A stretch of 64,000 nt of DNA from Culex pipiens pallens (taxonomy: Eukaryota > Arthropoda > Insecta > Diptera > Culicidae): NCBI RefSeq assembly GCF_016801865.2, contig NC_068937.1, positions 16,304,595-16,368,594 of the forward strand, read 5' to 3'. Below are positions 36,413-48,799 of the stretch, piece after piece. Under the pieces are notes generated by a model, which had not been told where the DNA came from, ran no database searches, and worked only from the letters and a program-made list of their open reading frames with translations. Every line of letters starts with the position of its first letter. The first letter of the stretch is position 1. The position numbers were made by a program, and so were the translations under genes.

Positions 36413-38771
36413 CAAGTGTGTCTATGCCTCACAATAATTTTGTAATTGTACTCTTTTTTAGCAACAGATTCCCAATTTTTTAAATTGATCCACCCAAAAC
36501 GAAAAAAAACAATCCACTACCATTTTCGCTGTGAAGTTCGTTTGGATGCAAAAAAATATGCTCTTCCAAGCTCAAACCCAGAATTTATAAAAGCTAGCCA
36601 AGGACGCTGTTTTGTTTTATTGGACAATAATTTGACGCTGTCATAATTTGTCACTTTAAATGTCAGCCAATACATTTTTTCGATCGCGTGTTTATTCCCG
36701 ATTCAATAACAAAAAAAACACCATCCCGATATTGCATTACATAGTTGACATTTACCCGTCAACCCGTTAAAAGAATGGTTCCGGTCTCCAAAACCGTTGC
36801 ATAACAATCGCCGACACACGCTTCGGAGTCCAGAAACCGAAAGAAGGGAGAACTACGCGCCCCTGAATCTTGATTTTTGAACCCACGTGCTCGTAAATCG
36901 CGGCCCAGTGCGTCCTTGGGCTTCATTTACGTATGAGCCTCAGCCATGCTACAAGAGGGAGAGCAATGCATTCTCCACCGGTGAACTGGGGTGATGTGAT
37001 TTACATTTTTGCACTTTTCATTTAAAAAATCATTTAATCTTGACGTACAGTTCAAATCTGGTAGAATGAAGGAGCTATTAGACTATGGCAAACAAACAAA
37101 CAAACTCGCAAACAAAGCAAAATGTAGGCGGGCTAACGTTTCTGAACTCACCACGGCCAGTTTGAATTCACCACAGATTCGCTTAGATCAGCAGCTTACC
37201 AGTGTGTCAAACCAGCAGGGTTTCACTGTACCTCTGGGATGGAAATCGATTAACCCCGCGCGTTGGCGATCGGGAATGTTTTGTTTTTTCCCCCGCTCAA
37301 CTCTTATCTGACGGGGTACTTCAGCCTTAAAAGTTGCTCCAATTAACATTCGCGATTTTTCATGACACCTTCCTGGCTGTGGGACTCCCATTAGCAAAAA
37401 TTCTACCTTCAGTCTGGGTGAACTGATGCTGTCACGGAACAAGGCCGGTTCCTGACAGGTGATTCTTGGAGGTGTCTGTTTTTATCGTATTGCCTTCGTT
37501 GAACTCCATTCAGGGCTACGTTACTCCATCGAAACAGGTGTGGTCCATATTTGCGTTGAATTCCATCCTGGTGAACCACTTTTTTCGCTTCATTTGGGTT
37601 GTCTGGTCGAGGATCGCGACCTCGCGAAAGGACGATCGACTTATAATTAAAAACGTGTAACAATTGGCTTCTTTGTCTGGGCGAAGTTTGATTGATGGTG
37701 GCGAAATTGATTAAAACCAGAACCGATCGCTTCGCTTTGTGTGAGAACAGCACGATTTCAAAATGTTCACGAACCATTTTTTAAAGTTCACCTTTTTATG
37801 GGCTCGATTATCATTTTCAAATGATCCTGACATCGGGTGTGGCACACGTCAACTTTCGCAAGGTTGCCCAAGGATTTGGATGGACCAAAGTGACACTCGA
37901 AATTTTGAGGCTATCAATGTCCGATCGACCCGGGCGTGGGAGTGAGAAAATGATCGTTAGGCTGGAATTTATAGTCTTTCGATGCAGAACACACATCACA
38001 CAGGCTATCGGAGAATTGATGTCAACTGACTTGCAGAATTTAATAGGATTAATGGAGGCTTTCCGCCTGTTGCATTTATTTTTGGCGTGGCATTGCAGGA
38101 AATGCGCTTAATCTGTTTATATGATGCAATTGGTTAAGAGATTTCTGGAGATTAAGACTCACCCGATCCTTTTTTTGGGAATTTATTCATGTTAATTTTT
38201 TATACCACCCGAAAAATAAACTAATTCGCTCCATAAATTATGAAATCTAGCAACCTTGACACATGATATCTCTGGTTTACTTATATTCTAGCATTTGACA
38301 GGCCATTTGTTGATGATTTTGAATTGTCTTCAAGCAATTTAAGATTTAGATAAACATTTGGAAATATTCTGGAAATCTGGGAGCATTTTCAAAAATTTAT
38401 TGTAAATAAATACGAAAACTACTAGTTTATAAAATAACTTTTCAAATTCTTATTCAAACTTCAAGATGTTACTAAATTGACTTCTCGCGAACATTTAAAT
38501 GCTTGTTCCCAGGGACGTATTAAATCCAAATCCCTGTGAAGAGTTTTCGTAAACTCAAAATAACCGTTTAATCCTTGATTGGTGAATTTCTAAAGAGATT
38601 TGCGTCTGTTTGGCTGTGTTAAGCATTTGAATTCTGATTACGAATTCAAATTTTAAATACGAATTCGAATGGAACTGCAATGGAATGACCGAATCCATAG
38701 AGTTATCTAAGCCCGAGCTCACGCACACTAGTAAGCCATTTGTTTTGCTGGACGGTACAAAATTTAACCTC
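36413..38771. other. Unique DNA; no gene supported
   Basis: 37000-38110 has balanced composition with several overlapping short frames, none recognisable. The frames at 37188-37777 on opposite strands shadow each other. A repeat of the GTGGTGAGTT family lies at 37144-37213. Confidence 0.45.
37144..37213 (-). repeat. Short dispersed repeat (GTGGTGAGTT family), copy 2
   Basis: Complemented it reads GTTTGACACACTGG, CTGTGGTGAATTCAAACTGG, CCGTGGTGAGTTCAG, matching the order of blocks at 44108-44166. Ends unresolved. Confidence 0.5.
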
Positions 38772-38790
38772 AATCTTTTTCGTGTACGTA

Positions 38791-39824
38791 CACGGACGTA
38801 GTTTTCGATAGAAACAATCCGAATTCTTTTTTTTTCGAGACAAGCAAGTCGTATTGCTGGATTAAGTCCTTTCTATATCATCGATGATAGGAAGGCACGC
38901 CGACGAATATGTTTTAAGGCTTATGATATAAAATCATTTTAATGAATAAAGCCCTTCTTACATCACCGTTGATCGGGAGGCACGCCGACGAAGAATTTCT
39001 GGAGGATCGCGGTCGAATTAATGCTATATTTAAAATTCTAGATAGCTATCTTGCGGATTCGATTGTGAGTAGCGGGACTTCGCGGTTACTATGCAATGTG
39101 TTTTTTGGAGTTTTTTATATTTTAAATTTATAAGCCCTTCTTTTATCATCGTTGATAGTAAGGCACGCCGCCGGTTAAGTTCGTTTAAGCTATTGTTTTA
39201 ATTTCATTACAATCGGTTACGTGGTGTCCTGTTTTCTTTTCGTTTATATTCGTTGATCGTAATAATTTATTCCAACTGGCAGCTTTAGTATTAACTCATC
39301 TACTATTTTTGACATTTGCTCGCGTTATCTTAATTGTACCAACAGTAAAAATATACTGATAAGTCCAGCCCATAGCACTACCGCTCGGTTGGCACGCGTT
39401 CGATTAAAACAAACTTTTTAAATAATCAATTATTTATCTTTCCGCAGCCGGCTGCCTAAGATTTAAAATTTCAACCGATAAACAAAATGCTCATGGTCAC
39501 ATCACTGCCACTCGTGAATCCTGACCTCATACCCATCTACTAACCCCCTCAAAACTCATGTGATACTTTGTCGGAGAAGCAGTCGATTGGGCGGTCTCTA
39601 TCACTCAAGTATCGGACTAACATTCCCATCCACTTCCCCGTGACCCTACCACTGGTCGTGGCCGGCGCCGGTATTGATCAGCATGATAGGGGCCTTTGAG
39701 AAGTTGCGAAGCGAGGAAAGATAGCACCCACTTATCTTCCACGGCTCGTGGATGTAACTTCTGGAGGTCCTGGTCAATAACGGAGTAGCAACTGCGGGTG
39801 GGCACCTATGCTTATGCTTATGCT
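38791..39824 (+). mobile_element. Non-coding retroposon with 19-bp target duplication and TATGCT tail
   Basis: A perfect 19-bp direct repeat (AATCTTTTTCGTGTACGTA) lies at 38772-38790 and 39825-39843. The element between ends in a short tail (TATGCTTATGCTTATGCT). Its 5' half holds three good copies and one degraded copy of a block built as AAGCCCTT, then ATCATCGTTGATAG, then GGCACGCCGACGA (near 38870-38908, 38950-38992, 39132-39175, 39365-39398). The 3' half (39490-39805) is GC-balanced. No reverse transcriptase is coded. Hexamer 3' tails in place of poly-A are known for RTE-clade LINEs and their non-autonomous partners, so I infer an RTE-mobilised element. Confidence 0.8.
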
Positions 39825-39972
39825 AATCTTTTTCGTGTACGTATACGCAATACATGCGCACGTAGATAACTCTATACTCGTTATTTGGAACGGCTGACAG
39901 CTGTCAAAATTGAAACCACGTGTTCAGAAATTGTTGAATAATAGTGTTGAAACGTCAACATCAGTTTGACAA

Positions 39973-40860
39973 CTGAGCTGTATTGTTGATTTGATTTTGG
40001 TTAACCGCGGTTAAATTTCTTGAAATAGGGGATATATACCCATTTTAAGCCTAATAAGCGGTCGTGTTTGAATGATGCTGGATAATCTGAAGTGTTCCTT
40101 GAAATTTTCTAAAACCAAGTACACCAACGAGTAGAGCAACTTTTTGTGAACATTTCTGTTTATTTTCACTTTTATTAAAAGTTATGCTATTCCATTTACA
40201 AGCATTTAAAAAAAATATTTCCCTAACGCATTCTAATCAGTCGTGTGCATTGGGCCACGGCCATTTTCCTATTTTCAGCTTAGTTCTTTTTTTCTTCCAG
40301 TGCTCTTTTGGATCTGCTTAGTGCTGCCAAAATTGATGAAATTTTAAGCGAACACTCACGAAAAGTAGCATTTATAGAGAAAATTTCCTGGCATCACTGG
40401 CTCACTCCAACAGGCGCCGTGGTGGTGTTGGTGGCCACCCTTTGTTCTTTATTTGCCTTCGCTTCTCGCTCGGTTTTCTTCAGCCTTCGATTGGAATGGG
40501 TAGTCAAATTGAAACGTCAAAAAACTTGGCGCGTTTGTTTTTTCGATGGCACTTGCTAATTATGTACATGTTTCGGGATTATTTTTCAGGTGAATGACTA
40601 ACTAATGTGCAGAGGAACATGTTGCCGGTAGTTGGAAACATCTTATGACGAAGATAGGTGTTTGATTAGAAAGGGTATATTTCCCCTAATTCTTTGGCTT
40701 CGAAGATCGAACTGTCAAAAATTGATCGCGTTGGATACTTTTCTCTCACAGTTTTTTGTGCAATCAATGTGTTAGATACTTTGGTGGATTTTTGACAGTT
40801 CGAATTATTTCAAGAAAATCCACCGCGGTTAACCAAAATCAAATTAACAATACAACTCTG
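39973..40860. mobile_element. Nested terminal-inverted-repeat element
   Basis: The outer arms (about 39976-40025 and 40806-40858) are inverted copies with TTTGATTTTGGTTAACCGCG and TTCTTGAAATA. Just inside is a second inverted pair, TAGGGGATATATACCC (40026-40041) and GGGTATATTTCCCCTA (about 40674-40689). The core 40045-40290 is the repeat also found at 12545-12800. The layout suggests one element inserted in another, or a composite family. The 83-codon frame at 40308-40559 has one hydrophobic stretch but no known domain. Confidence 0.65.
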
Positions 40861-42595
40861 GTTTTGACGGATGAGCGCTTTCGAATTAGCGGACATTCGA
40901 AGTAGTAAAATTCGATTCAACGAATCTGCGCTGTAGAATAAAGGAAATTCCATAAAAATACAATTAAAAAAATTAAAAAAAGCAAACTCCAAAAGGAAAC
41001 TTATATGGTATGTGATTCATCCATGATCTGGCATACACCTTCAAAAAAACATAAAATCGTAAATTTCAAAAAAAGTTATCCTTGCTTTTACAAAATTCTT
41101 TCTTAATCCCTTGATTCATTCCTCCAATCATTTGACACGATAATTTCGAATGCATTCTGCACTCGCATTAACGAGTTTCCACTCCCCAAATGGGCGGAAC
41201 CGGTCCAGATTAATCCCACGTACTGCCCTAATTAGCACCAAAGTCCCGAAATGTCAACAAAGTGTTCCTTTATCGCAGCATGATTCCGTTTACCTTCCAC
41301 GTGTGAGAACACACGGTAAATCATATCGGCAGTAAGTCCTTTCCAATGACGCCGACGACCGACCTGCAGCTGCATGGAGACAGATTCCTGTCCATCGGTC
41401 ACACAAAAAAAAGCCGTTCCTCACGATATCGACACGCTCTGAACTTTGGCGGAACAAAGTTGCTGTACCCTCTCTTAGTGTCGGCGACGACGAAAACAAC
41501 TTCTGATAATACGGAACTCCGGAATCCCTTCTAGACAGCGATAAAGTCTCTGGAATAAAAACAAAGGTAATACGGGAGGCCAGTGATCCACGAAGAACTC
41601 GACACCGCGCCGTGGAGTTGTTTGCCAAAATGGTAATGCCACAGACAAATGGAGGTGAATCGTTAACTAAAAATCACTCCTCAACAGAGCCATCTAGTTG
41701 CGAACACTTGCAACTACGAACAACTGTCAAACGTGGTTTTAAAAAGGCGGTGGTGAGTTTATGATTGCTGTGGTGAATTTCGGTGGATTTTTGTCTGTTT
41801 GTCCCTTGCAATACCAGCTGGGACTCGTGGGTCTCACTTCCAGAAGGGCAGGCGTTCTGAGATAGAGGAGGAGCCGGCGCATATTTCAAAACATGTTCCC
41901 CCCTTCGGCGGGAACCTGTTGGATTGTTGACATTTCGAACGGGCGCTTCCCGACCAGAACGATTCTACTGGGTCCGCTCTTAGAACAGAATGTTGAACTG
42001 GTTTTGACGCGCCAAAGCCGCTCAATCGTGGTCGCGGTCAGAAACGCATCCGAGCGCGTTCCGATTTCAACCCTCTTCCCAGGATGTTGTTTTTTTTAGC
42101 CGTTTTTATTCCAATTTTGTGGCTTGTCGCTGATATCTGAGCAGAGACAGGTCTGAAATCAAGCGTGCGTCTTAGTTTGGACTTGGTGGAACGTGACGAT
42201 CCCTGAAGTAGCCAAAAAAATATAACGACCGGGATTAGGGTAGCAAGTTTGCAACTGACCACTTCGTTAAGCTGGTTGAAAATGCATCTTGAGTGCATCG
42301 CGTTTAGCAAAAGTGATAAAAAAGCAATTAAAGTCGATCGAGATCTTTATGCATTTGCTATAAAACTAATAAGGCTGATTTTGGAAGCCTGTTTTTTATT
42401 TCGTTCTGTGATTGACGATGACCGATACTCCAAACTCTTATTTATTATGAAAATACTTTATGATATATTTTTTTTATAATTTTTTTAATGTAACTTTTTC
42501 AACATATTGAAAAAAAAGATTTTTGTGAGGTCAGCTTTAGCCATATTTTTAAATAATATCCCCCACTTTAGCTGTCAAATTACATCAACAAAACA
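40861..42595. other. Unique DNA with short unsupported frames
   Basis: 41140-42230 is GC-balanced and has overlapping frames up to 112 codons on both strands. None shows a domain, and paired frames on opposite strands shadow each other. A GTGGTGAGTTT repeat lies at 41722-41785. Confidence 0.45.
41722..41785 (+). repeat. Short dispersed repeat (GTGGTGAGTT family), copy 3
   Basis: Carries AACTGTCAAACG, GGCGGTGGTGAGTTT and CTGTGGTGAATTTCGG. The preceding AGAGCCATCTAGTTG (41685-41700) is also shared with 43015-43030, so these two copies extend further left than the others. Confidence 0.55.
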
Positions 42596-42599
42596 AAGC

Positions 42600-42795
42600 A
42601 TCTACTTTATCGACCCACAGGTCTTTTGTGGTCTCTATTGCAAGTTTCTGTTCGAACTCAGGAGTTTAGAGGCTTGAATGGGGAGAGCACCCAAACCTCT
42701 TTTTACTCCAAGGAACCTTCCACCCCGAGATTCGAACTGGCGACCTTTGGATTGCGAGACCAACCGCCGATCAGCGACTCCACCAGGACAGTCAA
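42600..42795 (-). mobile_element. tRNA-derived SINE
   Basis: On the minus strand 42790-42720 gives a tRNA-like head: GTGGAGTCGCTGATCGGCGG, ATCCAAAGGTCGCCAGTTCG, AATCTCGGGGTGG, very like the second tRNA part of the SINE at 15432. A body follows with GTAAAAAGAGGTTTGGGTG and GAACAGAAACTTGCAATAGA, ending near AAAGTAGATGCTTTG. The body matches the fragment at 18088-18150. No clear target duplication. Confidence 0.75.
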
Positions 42796-43041
42796 AATAT
42801 GCATGAATTCAAAACACACAAAAAATAACAACAAAAAAGGGCAGTAGAGGGTTATGTTTTGATTCCAAACAAAATTCAAAGGGCAAATACAATCCTAGTG
42901 GCACGTGCTAATCGTACAAACGCCATCGTATATAGACAGTGAAAGCTTGGAACACAGACAAAGAGACGTAAACCGCTGAACAGTTTAATCACCAAATTAT
43001 CAATAATTCCTCACTAGAGCCATCTAGTTGTAAACACATGC

Positions 43042-43108
43042 AACTGTCAACTGTCAAAACATGTAAATATGCTGTGGTGTATTAAAATTTTCCGTGCGGT
43101 GAGTTTCA
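43042..43108 (+). repeat. Short dispersed repeat (GTGGTGAGTT family), copy 4
   Basis: Carries AACTGTCAACTGTCAAAAC, ATGTAAATATGCTGTGGTG and GTGCGGTGAGTTTC, preceded by AGAGCCATCTAGTTGTAAAC as at 41685. Confidence 0.55.
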
Positions 43109-44107
43109 AAAGTTTGAAAAGAAATTTCCGTCTGTTTAACTGCGATTGAAACACTGTTTTTAAGGTGGATCTTATATTTTTCTCAAATATCATGATTGAA
43201 TTGCTGATGAATCATATTTTGTGTATTTACCGCATGTAAAAACTTTGTATTTTGAAATCTCTCACGACCTTTTCAAAACACTCTCAATACTTATGCTCGT
43301 CGTCCGCCGCATAATGCGTGATTGAATGCATTTCCATTGACAGCCACACGGGCACGTGTGTGCGTTTATCTAATCTGCATTTTGATTGTTACTTCCCCTT
43401 GAAATATGCTGCCCTTAAGCCGGTGACAATTAAATTTGTGATTTCTTTTCGTGTCGCTTCTGGATGTTTGTTTTTATACTGCTGTCGAACAATTTAATCG
43501 CCGGCCCGTGTGCGCTACCGGCGATATCTTTTCCCTTTCATTTCACCATGCCCGTGACTACCTTGCGGTGACTGTCAATCATAACGATGAATCCACGTGG
43601 ACCTCCTGAGGAGTGGATTTGAGTGCAGTTTTGACAGCTTTCAGTTTACTGCGATGACAGCTTCCAATTTGGAAGTTCAGCGTGAGGTTTTGACACTGAC
43701 GTTAGAATTAGTTTAATCTTATTTTTAACTAAACCTTTTTCACAGTGTAACCTCCACAACACGCCCAAATTCGGAAGGAAAATTCAAATTTGATCCGTCA
43801 CCGCGTGTTAGTCATGAGTTCGGTGAAATTTGTTCAATTGTGGCTTGTTCAAACGGCGGCGCCGAAAGGTTACTTGGATCACGAGGCGTTTCTCACGAAG
43901 TGTCAAACTTTGTACATAGGAAAGCGTGGCCTACTGTGGTTGCGTGTTGAGTAACGCGTCTGGGAATTTCGGTGACTTGCCTTTAACTAGGTCGTTTGAG
44001 TAAATGACACCTGGGATCGTGGCATGAAATTGGGAGTTGGTCACAAATCTTTATCAACTTTATGCTTTTGTTGAGAAAATTCTAGCAATCAAAAATTTAA
44101 CAGTCAA

Positions 44108-44166
44108 AAACTCACCACCATCATTTTGAATTCACCACAGTTTGTTTACATGCGTTTGACAGTTGC
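44108..44166 (-). repeat. Short dispersed repeat (GTGGTGAGTT family), copy 5
   Basis: Complemented it reads CAACTGTCAAACGCATGTAA, CAAACTGTGGTGAATTCAAA, ATGATGGTGGTGAGTTT. This is the cleanest copy. Confidence 0.6.
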
Positions 44167-45375
44167 TAACTGTAAATTTATATTAAATCGGAATGTTTAG
44201 TTTCCGATATGAAGGAGTAATTTATTTGACACCTTCTAGCCAATAAAATTTCGTTATTTACGACTATTTCTCCCAATATTTACATAGAAAATGTCACGAA
44301 AGTTCGCAACACGATATGACCCCTCGGATGTTCAACCCACCTACGGACCAGCGTCAAAGAAAATTTTCGCGTCCAAAATTCCTGTTTGAACTCGCCTCTC
44401 AACACCACTTTCATATGATCTCATCCCAGAATCAACCCCAAACCGAACCTGGACTGGACAACTTTGCGAACTGATTACCATACGAATGGCCCCTGGAACC
44501 CCAGGTTTATCGATGGCAAGTTCTGTCCGTCCACGAAGCTTCAGGAATTTCGAACCAAATATCCAACTCTTCGACTCTTCGGGAAAGGTCTCCCAAACTG
44601 GTATTCCTCCCTGTTCATAGCAAAAGTGAGTTTTTGGGCGTTATCAATTTTGGCAAGTTTTTTTTTTTAATTTGAATTTTTTTGTGAGTGAGTGACCGCT
44701 TCCTGTAGGATTCATTCGAGTTCGCGTTCGGCCTCCAACGATAGATCTTCGTCAGCGAGATACTGTTATCTTTAGAGGGGAGGTTGATGCCAAATTTGGC
44801 GGCAAAACAGGTTTCGGCAACTCTATTTTGATAAGTGGAACTTGCGAAAATGTTGTCGGAAACCAGTTCTGCTTAGGAAAGCAGATCACCCTAATCAATC
44901 AAGAGATGAACAACAAACGTCAAGCTCAGAACTAGATCACACACCCCTTTTTCTGTACCTAATCGCCTAGAATCACGCAAAAGGTCGCTTCCACTTTATG
45001 AGCTTCATAAACAGTCACTAATTTGAATAAATCTCGCATAAATGCCTATCTTTTGCCCATTAGTTCAATTCCCACTCTTCCAGGTTGAACGTTGACAGGT
45101 AAACAAACTGTCCAAGAACGTGGCGTCGGAAGTGGTTTCGGATTTCACGCAGCGATTACATTGTGTTCTGTGGGACAAGATTTTTAAGATGTGTGCGAAG
45201 GTGGTGAATAGTGATTGTGATAGATGTTATTTTAACGCTAATTGAGAGTAATTGAATGGGACGGGTTGTAAATTTTCGAGCGAATAAAGAATGATAAATG
45301 TTTTTCAGTTTTTCTTCTGTTGTAGAGATATAACTAAATTATGACCTATATTTGAAGAGAAGAATTTAATTTTTT

Positions 45376-45542
45376 GTCAATTTTGTCTCACTTTCGTCAC
45401 AATTTTGTCTCAATTATGTCTCAATTTTGTCTCAATTTTGTCTAAATTTTGTCTCAATTTTGTCTCAATTTTGTCTCAATTTTGTCTCAATTTTGTCTCA
45501 ATTTTGTCTCGATTTTGTCTCAATTTTGTCTCAATTTTGTCT
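45376..45542. repeat. (TCTCAATTTTG)n minisatellite, left block
   Basis: About 15 copies of an 11-bp unit with a few variants (CTCACTTTCG, CTCGATTTTG). The same unit resumes at 47258, so the 1.7 kb between looks like an insertion into one array. The frame reading through it is an artefact. Confidence 0.95.
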
Positions 45543-47245
45543 CGGAGAGCTGGCAATGCTGCCATAGAAAGCAGTCACGAGTCCGCCGCGATCCGCGAAT
45601 ATAATCGATTTTTAACGTAAATACTTGTGTTTTTGAGCTGAGTTTTGGTTTCAATCTTGAAAAGTGTCGGTTTGGAGCTGTGCAATTGAGTTTCTGTTGG
45701 AAATTTTTTGTTTTCTGTTGCTTCTCAGCATTTTGAGTTTTGACTTGATTCGGTGGGGATGGTGTTACGCCATCCGGCAAGGTGATCTGCATTTATACGA
45801 GGAAGAGCACACCAAGCAAAGAAGGAAATAGTGCAATAGTATTGGTGAAGAAAGTTTGAGGTTGGAATTGGAAATAGAAAGAACAGTCAGCACCTTTTAT
45901 TTGATGAGAAGTAGCAGTGTTTTTCTGGCTTCATTTGTGCTACAAAATGTTTCTCAGTTGTGCTGGAAATTTTCAGCAAGGCCTTAGCGAGCCTCCAAAA
46001 AAGTTAGATTTTATCGAGTTGTTAAAACGAAGGTACCGTTGCGACTGTCGTCCTCTAATTACACTGGTATTGGTCACGACACAGATGACAGACGTAGAAG
46101 GGATAAAAGAGAAGGAAAAGCCGTTGCTGTCAAGTTGCAAGTGTGCGTGTTTGGACGAAGTGATCAGTGCTGCCAGATTTTCGATAAAGAGTGAGTGAGA
46201 CAAACATAGGTTTCTCAAGGCGTTGTAATGGTTGACAAAAGGAAAAAGAGTAGGCAGAGAAGAATGAAAAATAGCGAGTGCATTGGCGTAGGGGGTTGCT
46301 TTCATTGTACTAAAGCATTGAAGCCGAATCGAAAAAGCTGACAAAACGATTCCCATGGATACCGAAACAGGAAAACTTTGGTGAGGACTTTCCATTATTA
46401 TTTTATTTATTTTTCATATAGTAAATATGCTGATTAATCCCATCAAACAAAAAGATACAATATTAACTAAGTATGATTTTTGAATCGGTCGTTTAAATTT
46501 AACTTCTAACTTTTACGTTTAAATAAAAGAAATAAATAAATTTAATTATGTTCACTCCGCATCGCTGTAAGAGTTTAAAATCAAAATTTCAACTATGCGT
46601 TAAATCATTTATAAACTCGAATTTCGCTTAAACACACAATAAATTAAAGTAAAGTATAAACCTTCTCTTTACTCTTACAGTAGATAGCATGAGTTTAACA
46701 GAAGACATGTTAAAACTGTGTTTAATCAGCATTGCTTTTACCTCAAAAAATTTATTGGTTCAGTAATACTACACGGCTTCGTCGCGTTGTGTCTACCGTG
46801 GCTTTTAATAGAATATTTATAAATCATGCATCTTTCACACTGTACAATAATCAGTATAAGTTTAATAATAATAAAAACTAACTTTATTTGATTCACCCGC
46901 AATACCTGTCAGGGTATATCCTAGGGTTCTGCCTCTCCTACTAACATTGAGTCCAAAACCTCCCTACAAACATCTATACCACTAAGGTGACGCAGGGATC
47001 CTTGCGCACTTTAGATAGGTGTTTACTAACATTCCTGCCGCTCCCCAAAGGATAGCTTAGACCCGGCAAGGACCCCCTTATGCCCTGGGCTGTATTACAC
47101 ACTCATCAAAAGATGAAGGCATGGTATCTCCCGTGTTGGATTATTGTTCCGGATGAGGGTCTAACACAACCAGACCAAACAGAGGGATAAGCGTTGTGGA
47201 GCCATCCGTGGATAGGGCGTCCTAAATTGCTAATGCTAATGCTAA
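45543..47245 (+). mobile_element. Retroposon-like insertion within the minisatellite, GCTAAT tail
   Basis: The 3' end is a short tail built of GCTAAT/TGCTAATGCTAATT (about 47230-47257), like RTE-type hexamer tails. The 3' body (46880-47220) is GC-balanced and has clear retroposon character. The left limit is set where the 11-mer array breaks (GGAGAGCTGGCAATGCTGCC). The target duplication cannot be seen because both flanks are the same repeat. Frames on opposite strands (45917-46198 and 45973-46395) overlap and have no recognisable domain. No reverse transcriptase was seen. Whether all 1.7 kb is one element is uncertain; 46390-46860 is AT-rich. Confidence 0.55.
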
Positions 47246-47257
47246 TTGCTAATGCTA

Positions 47258-47505
47258 ATTTTGTCTCAATTTTGTCTCAATTTTGTCTCAATTTTGTCTC
47301 AATTGTGTCTCGATTTTGTCTCAATTTTGTCTCAATTTTGTCTCAATTTTGTCTCAATTTTGTCTCAATTTTGCCTCAATTTTGTCTCAATTTTGTCTCA
47401 ATTTTGTCTCAATTTTGTCTCAATTTTGTCTCAATTTTGTCTCAATTTTGTCTCAATTTTGTCTCAATTTTGTCTCAATTTTGTCTCAATTTTGTCTCAA
47501 TTTTG
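47258..47505. repeat. (TCTCAATTTTG)n minisatellite, right block
   Basis: About 22 tandem copies of the 11-bp unit, almost uniform; variants include TGTGTCTCG and TGCCTC. It continues directly into the 9-mer arrays. Confidence 0.97.
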
Positions 47506-47970
47506 TCATTTTTGTCATTTTTGTCATTTTTGTCATTTTTGTCATTTTTGTCATTTTTGTCATTTTTGTCATTTTTGTCATTTTTGTCATTTTTGTCATT
47601 TTTGTCATTTTTGTCATTTTTGTCATTTTTGTCATTTTTGTCATTTTTGTCATTTTTGTCATTTTTGTCATTTTTGTCATTTTTGTCATTTTTGTCATTT
47701 TTGTTATTTTTGTCATTTTTGTCATTTTTGTCATTTTTGTCATTTTTGTCATTTTTGTCATTTTTGTAATTTTTGTCATTTTTGTCATTTTTGTCATTTT
47801 TGTCATTTTTGTCATTTTTTTCATTTTTGTCATTTTTGTCATTTTTGTCATTTTTGTCATTTTTTTCATTTTTGTCATTTTTGTCATTTTTGTCATTTTT
47901 GTCATTTTTGTCATTTTTGTCATTTTTGTCATTTTTGTCATTTTTGTCATTTTTGTCATTTTTGTCATTT
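47506..47970. repeat. (TCATTTTTG)n minisatellite
   Basis: About 51 tandem copies of a 9-bp unit with rare variants (TTATTTTTG, TAATTTTTG, TCATTTTTT). The unit can be derived from the 11-mer by loss of two bases and one substitution. Frames of hundreds of codons cross it but are not genes. Confidence 0.97.
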
Positions 47971-48791
47971 TTGACAATTTTGACAATTTTGACAATTTTG
48001 ACAATTTTGACAATTTTGACGATTTTGACAATTTTGACAATTTTGACAATTTTGACAATTTTGACAATTTTGACAATTTTGACAATTTTGACAATTTTGA
48101 CAATTTTGACAATTTTGACAATTTTGACAATTTTGACAATTTTGACAATTTTGACAATTTTGACAATTTTGACAATTTTGACAATTTTGACAATTTTGAC
48201 AATTTTGACAATTTTGACAATTTTGACAATTTTGACAATTTTGACAATTTTAACAATTTTGTCAATTTTGACAATTTTGTCAATTTTGACAATTTTGACA
48301 ATTTTGACAATTTTGACAATTTTGACAATTTTGACAATTTTGACAATTTTGACAATTCTGACAATTTTGACAATTTTGACAATTTTGACAATTTTGACAA
48401 TTTTGACAATTTTGACAATTTTGACAATTTTGACAATTTTGACAATTTTGACAATTTTGACAATTTTGACAATTTTGACAATTTTGACAATTTTGACAAT
48501 TTTGACAATTTTGACAATTTTGACAATTTTGACAATTTTGACAATTTTGACAATTTTGACAATTTTGACAATTTTGACAATTTTGACAATTTTGACAATT
48601 TTGACAATTTTGACAATTTTGACAATTTTGACAATTTTGACAATTTTTACAATTTTTACAATTTTGACAATTTTGACAATTTTGACAATTTTGACAATTT
48701 TGACAATTTTGACAATTTTGACAATTTTGACAATTTTGTCAATTTTGACAATTTTGACAATTTTGACAATTTTGACAATTTTGACAATTTT
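47971..48791. repeat. (ACAATTTTG)n minisatellite
   Basis: About 90 tandem copies of a 9-bp unit with rare point variants (GTCAATTTTG, TTCTGACAA, TTTTTACAA). It follows the TCATTTTTG block without a spacer and ends at TTATTTAAATGATTAAATG. The 505-codon (+) and 385-codon (-) frames are artefacts. Confidence 0.97.
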
Positions 48792-48799
48792 GTTATTTA

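Larger units (their letters stand above)
42796..45375. other. Unique DNA; no gene supported
   Basis: Balanced DNA with TGTCAAA/TTTGACA words scattered throughout. Contains two GTGGTGAGTT repeats (43042-43108 and 44108-44166). No frame has a recognisable domain. The frame at 44464-44670 was inspected and left uncalled. Confidence 0.45.

Noticed and set aside
40308..40559. 83-codon frame with one hydrophobic stretch
   Set aside because: Lies inside a TIR element, has no known domain, and the related copy at 12545 does not extend over it.
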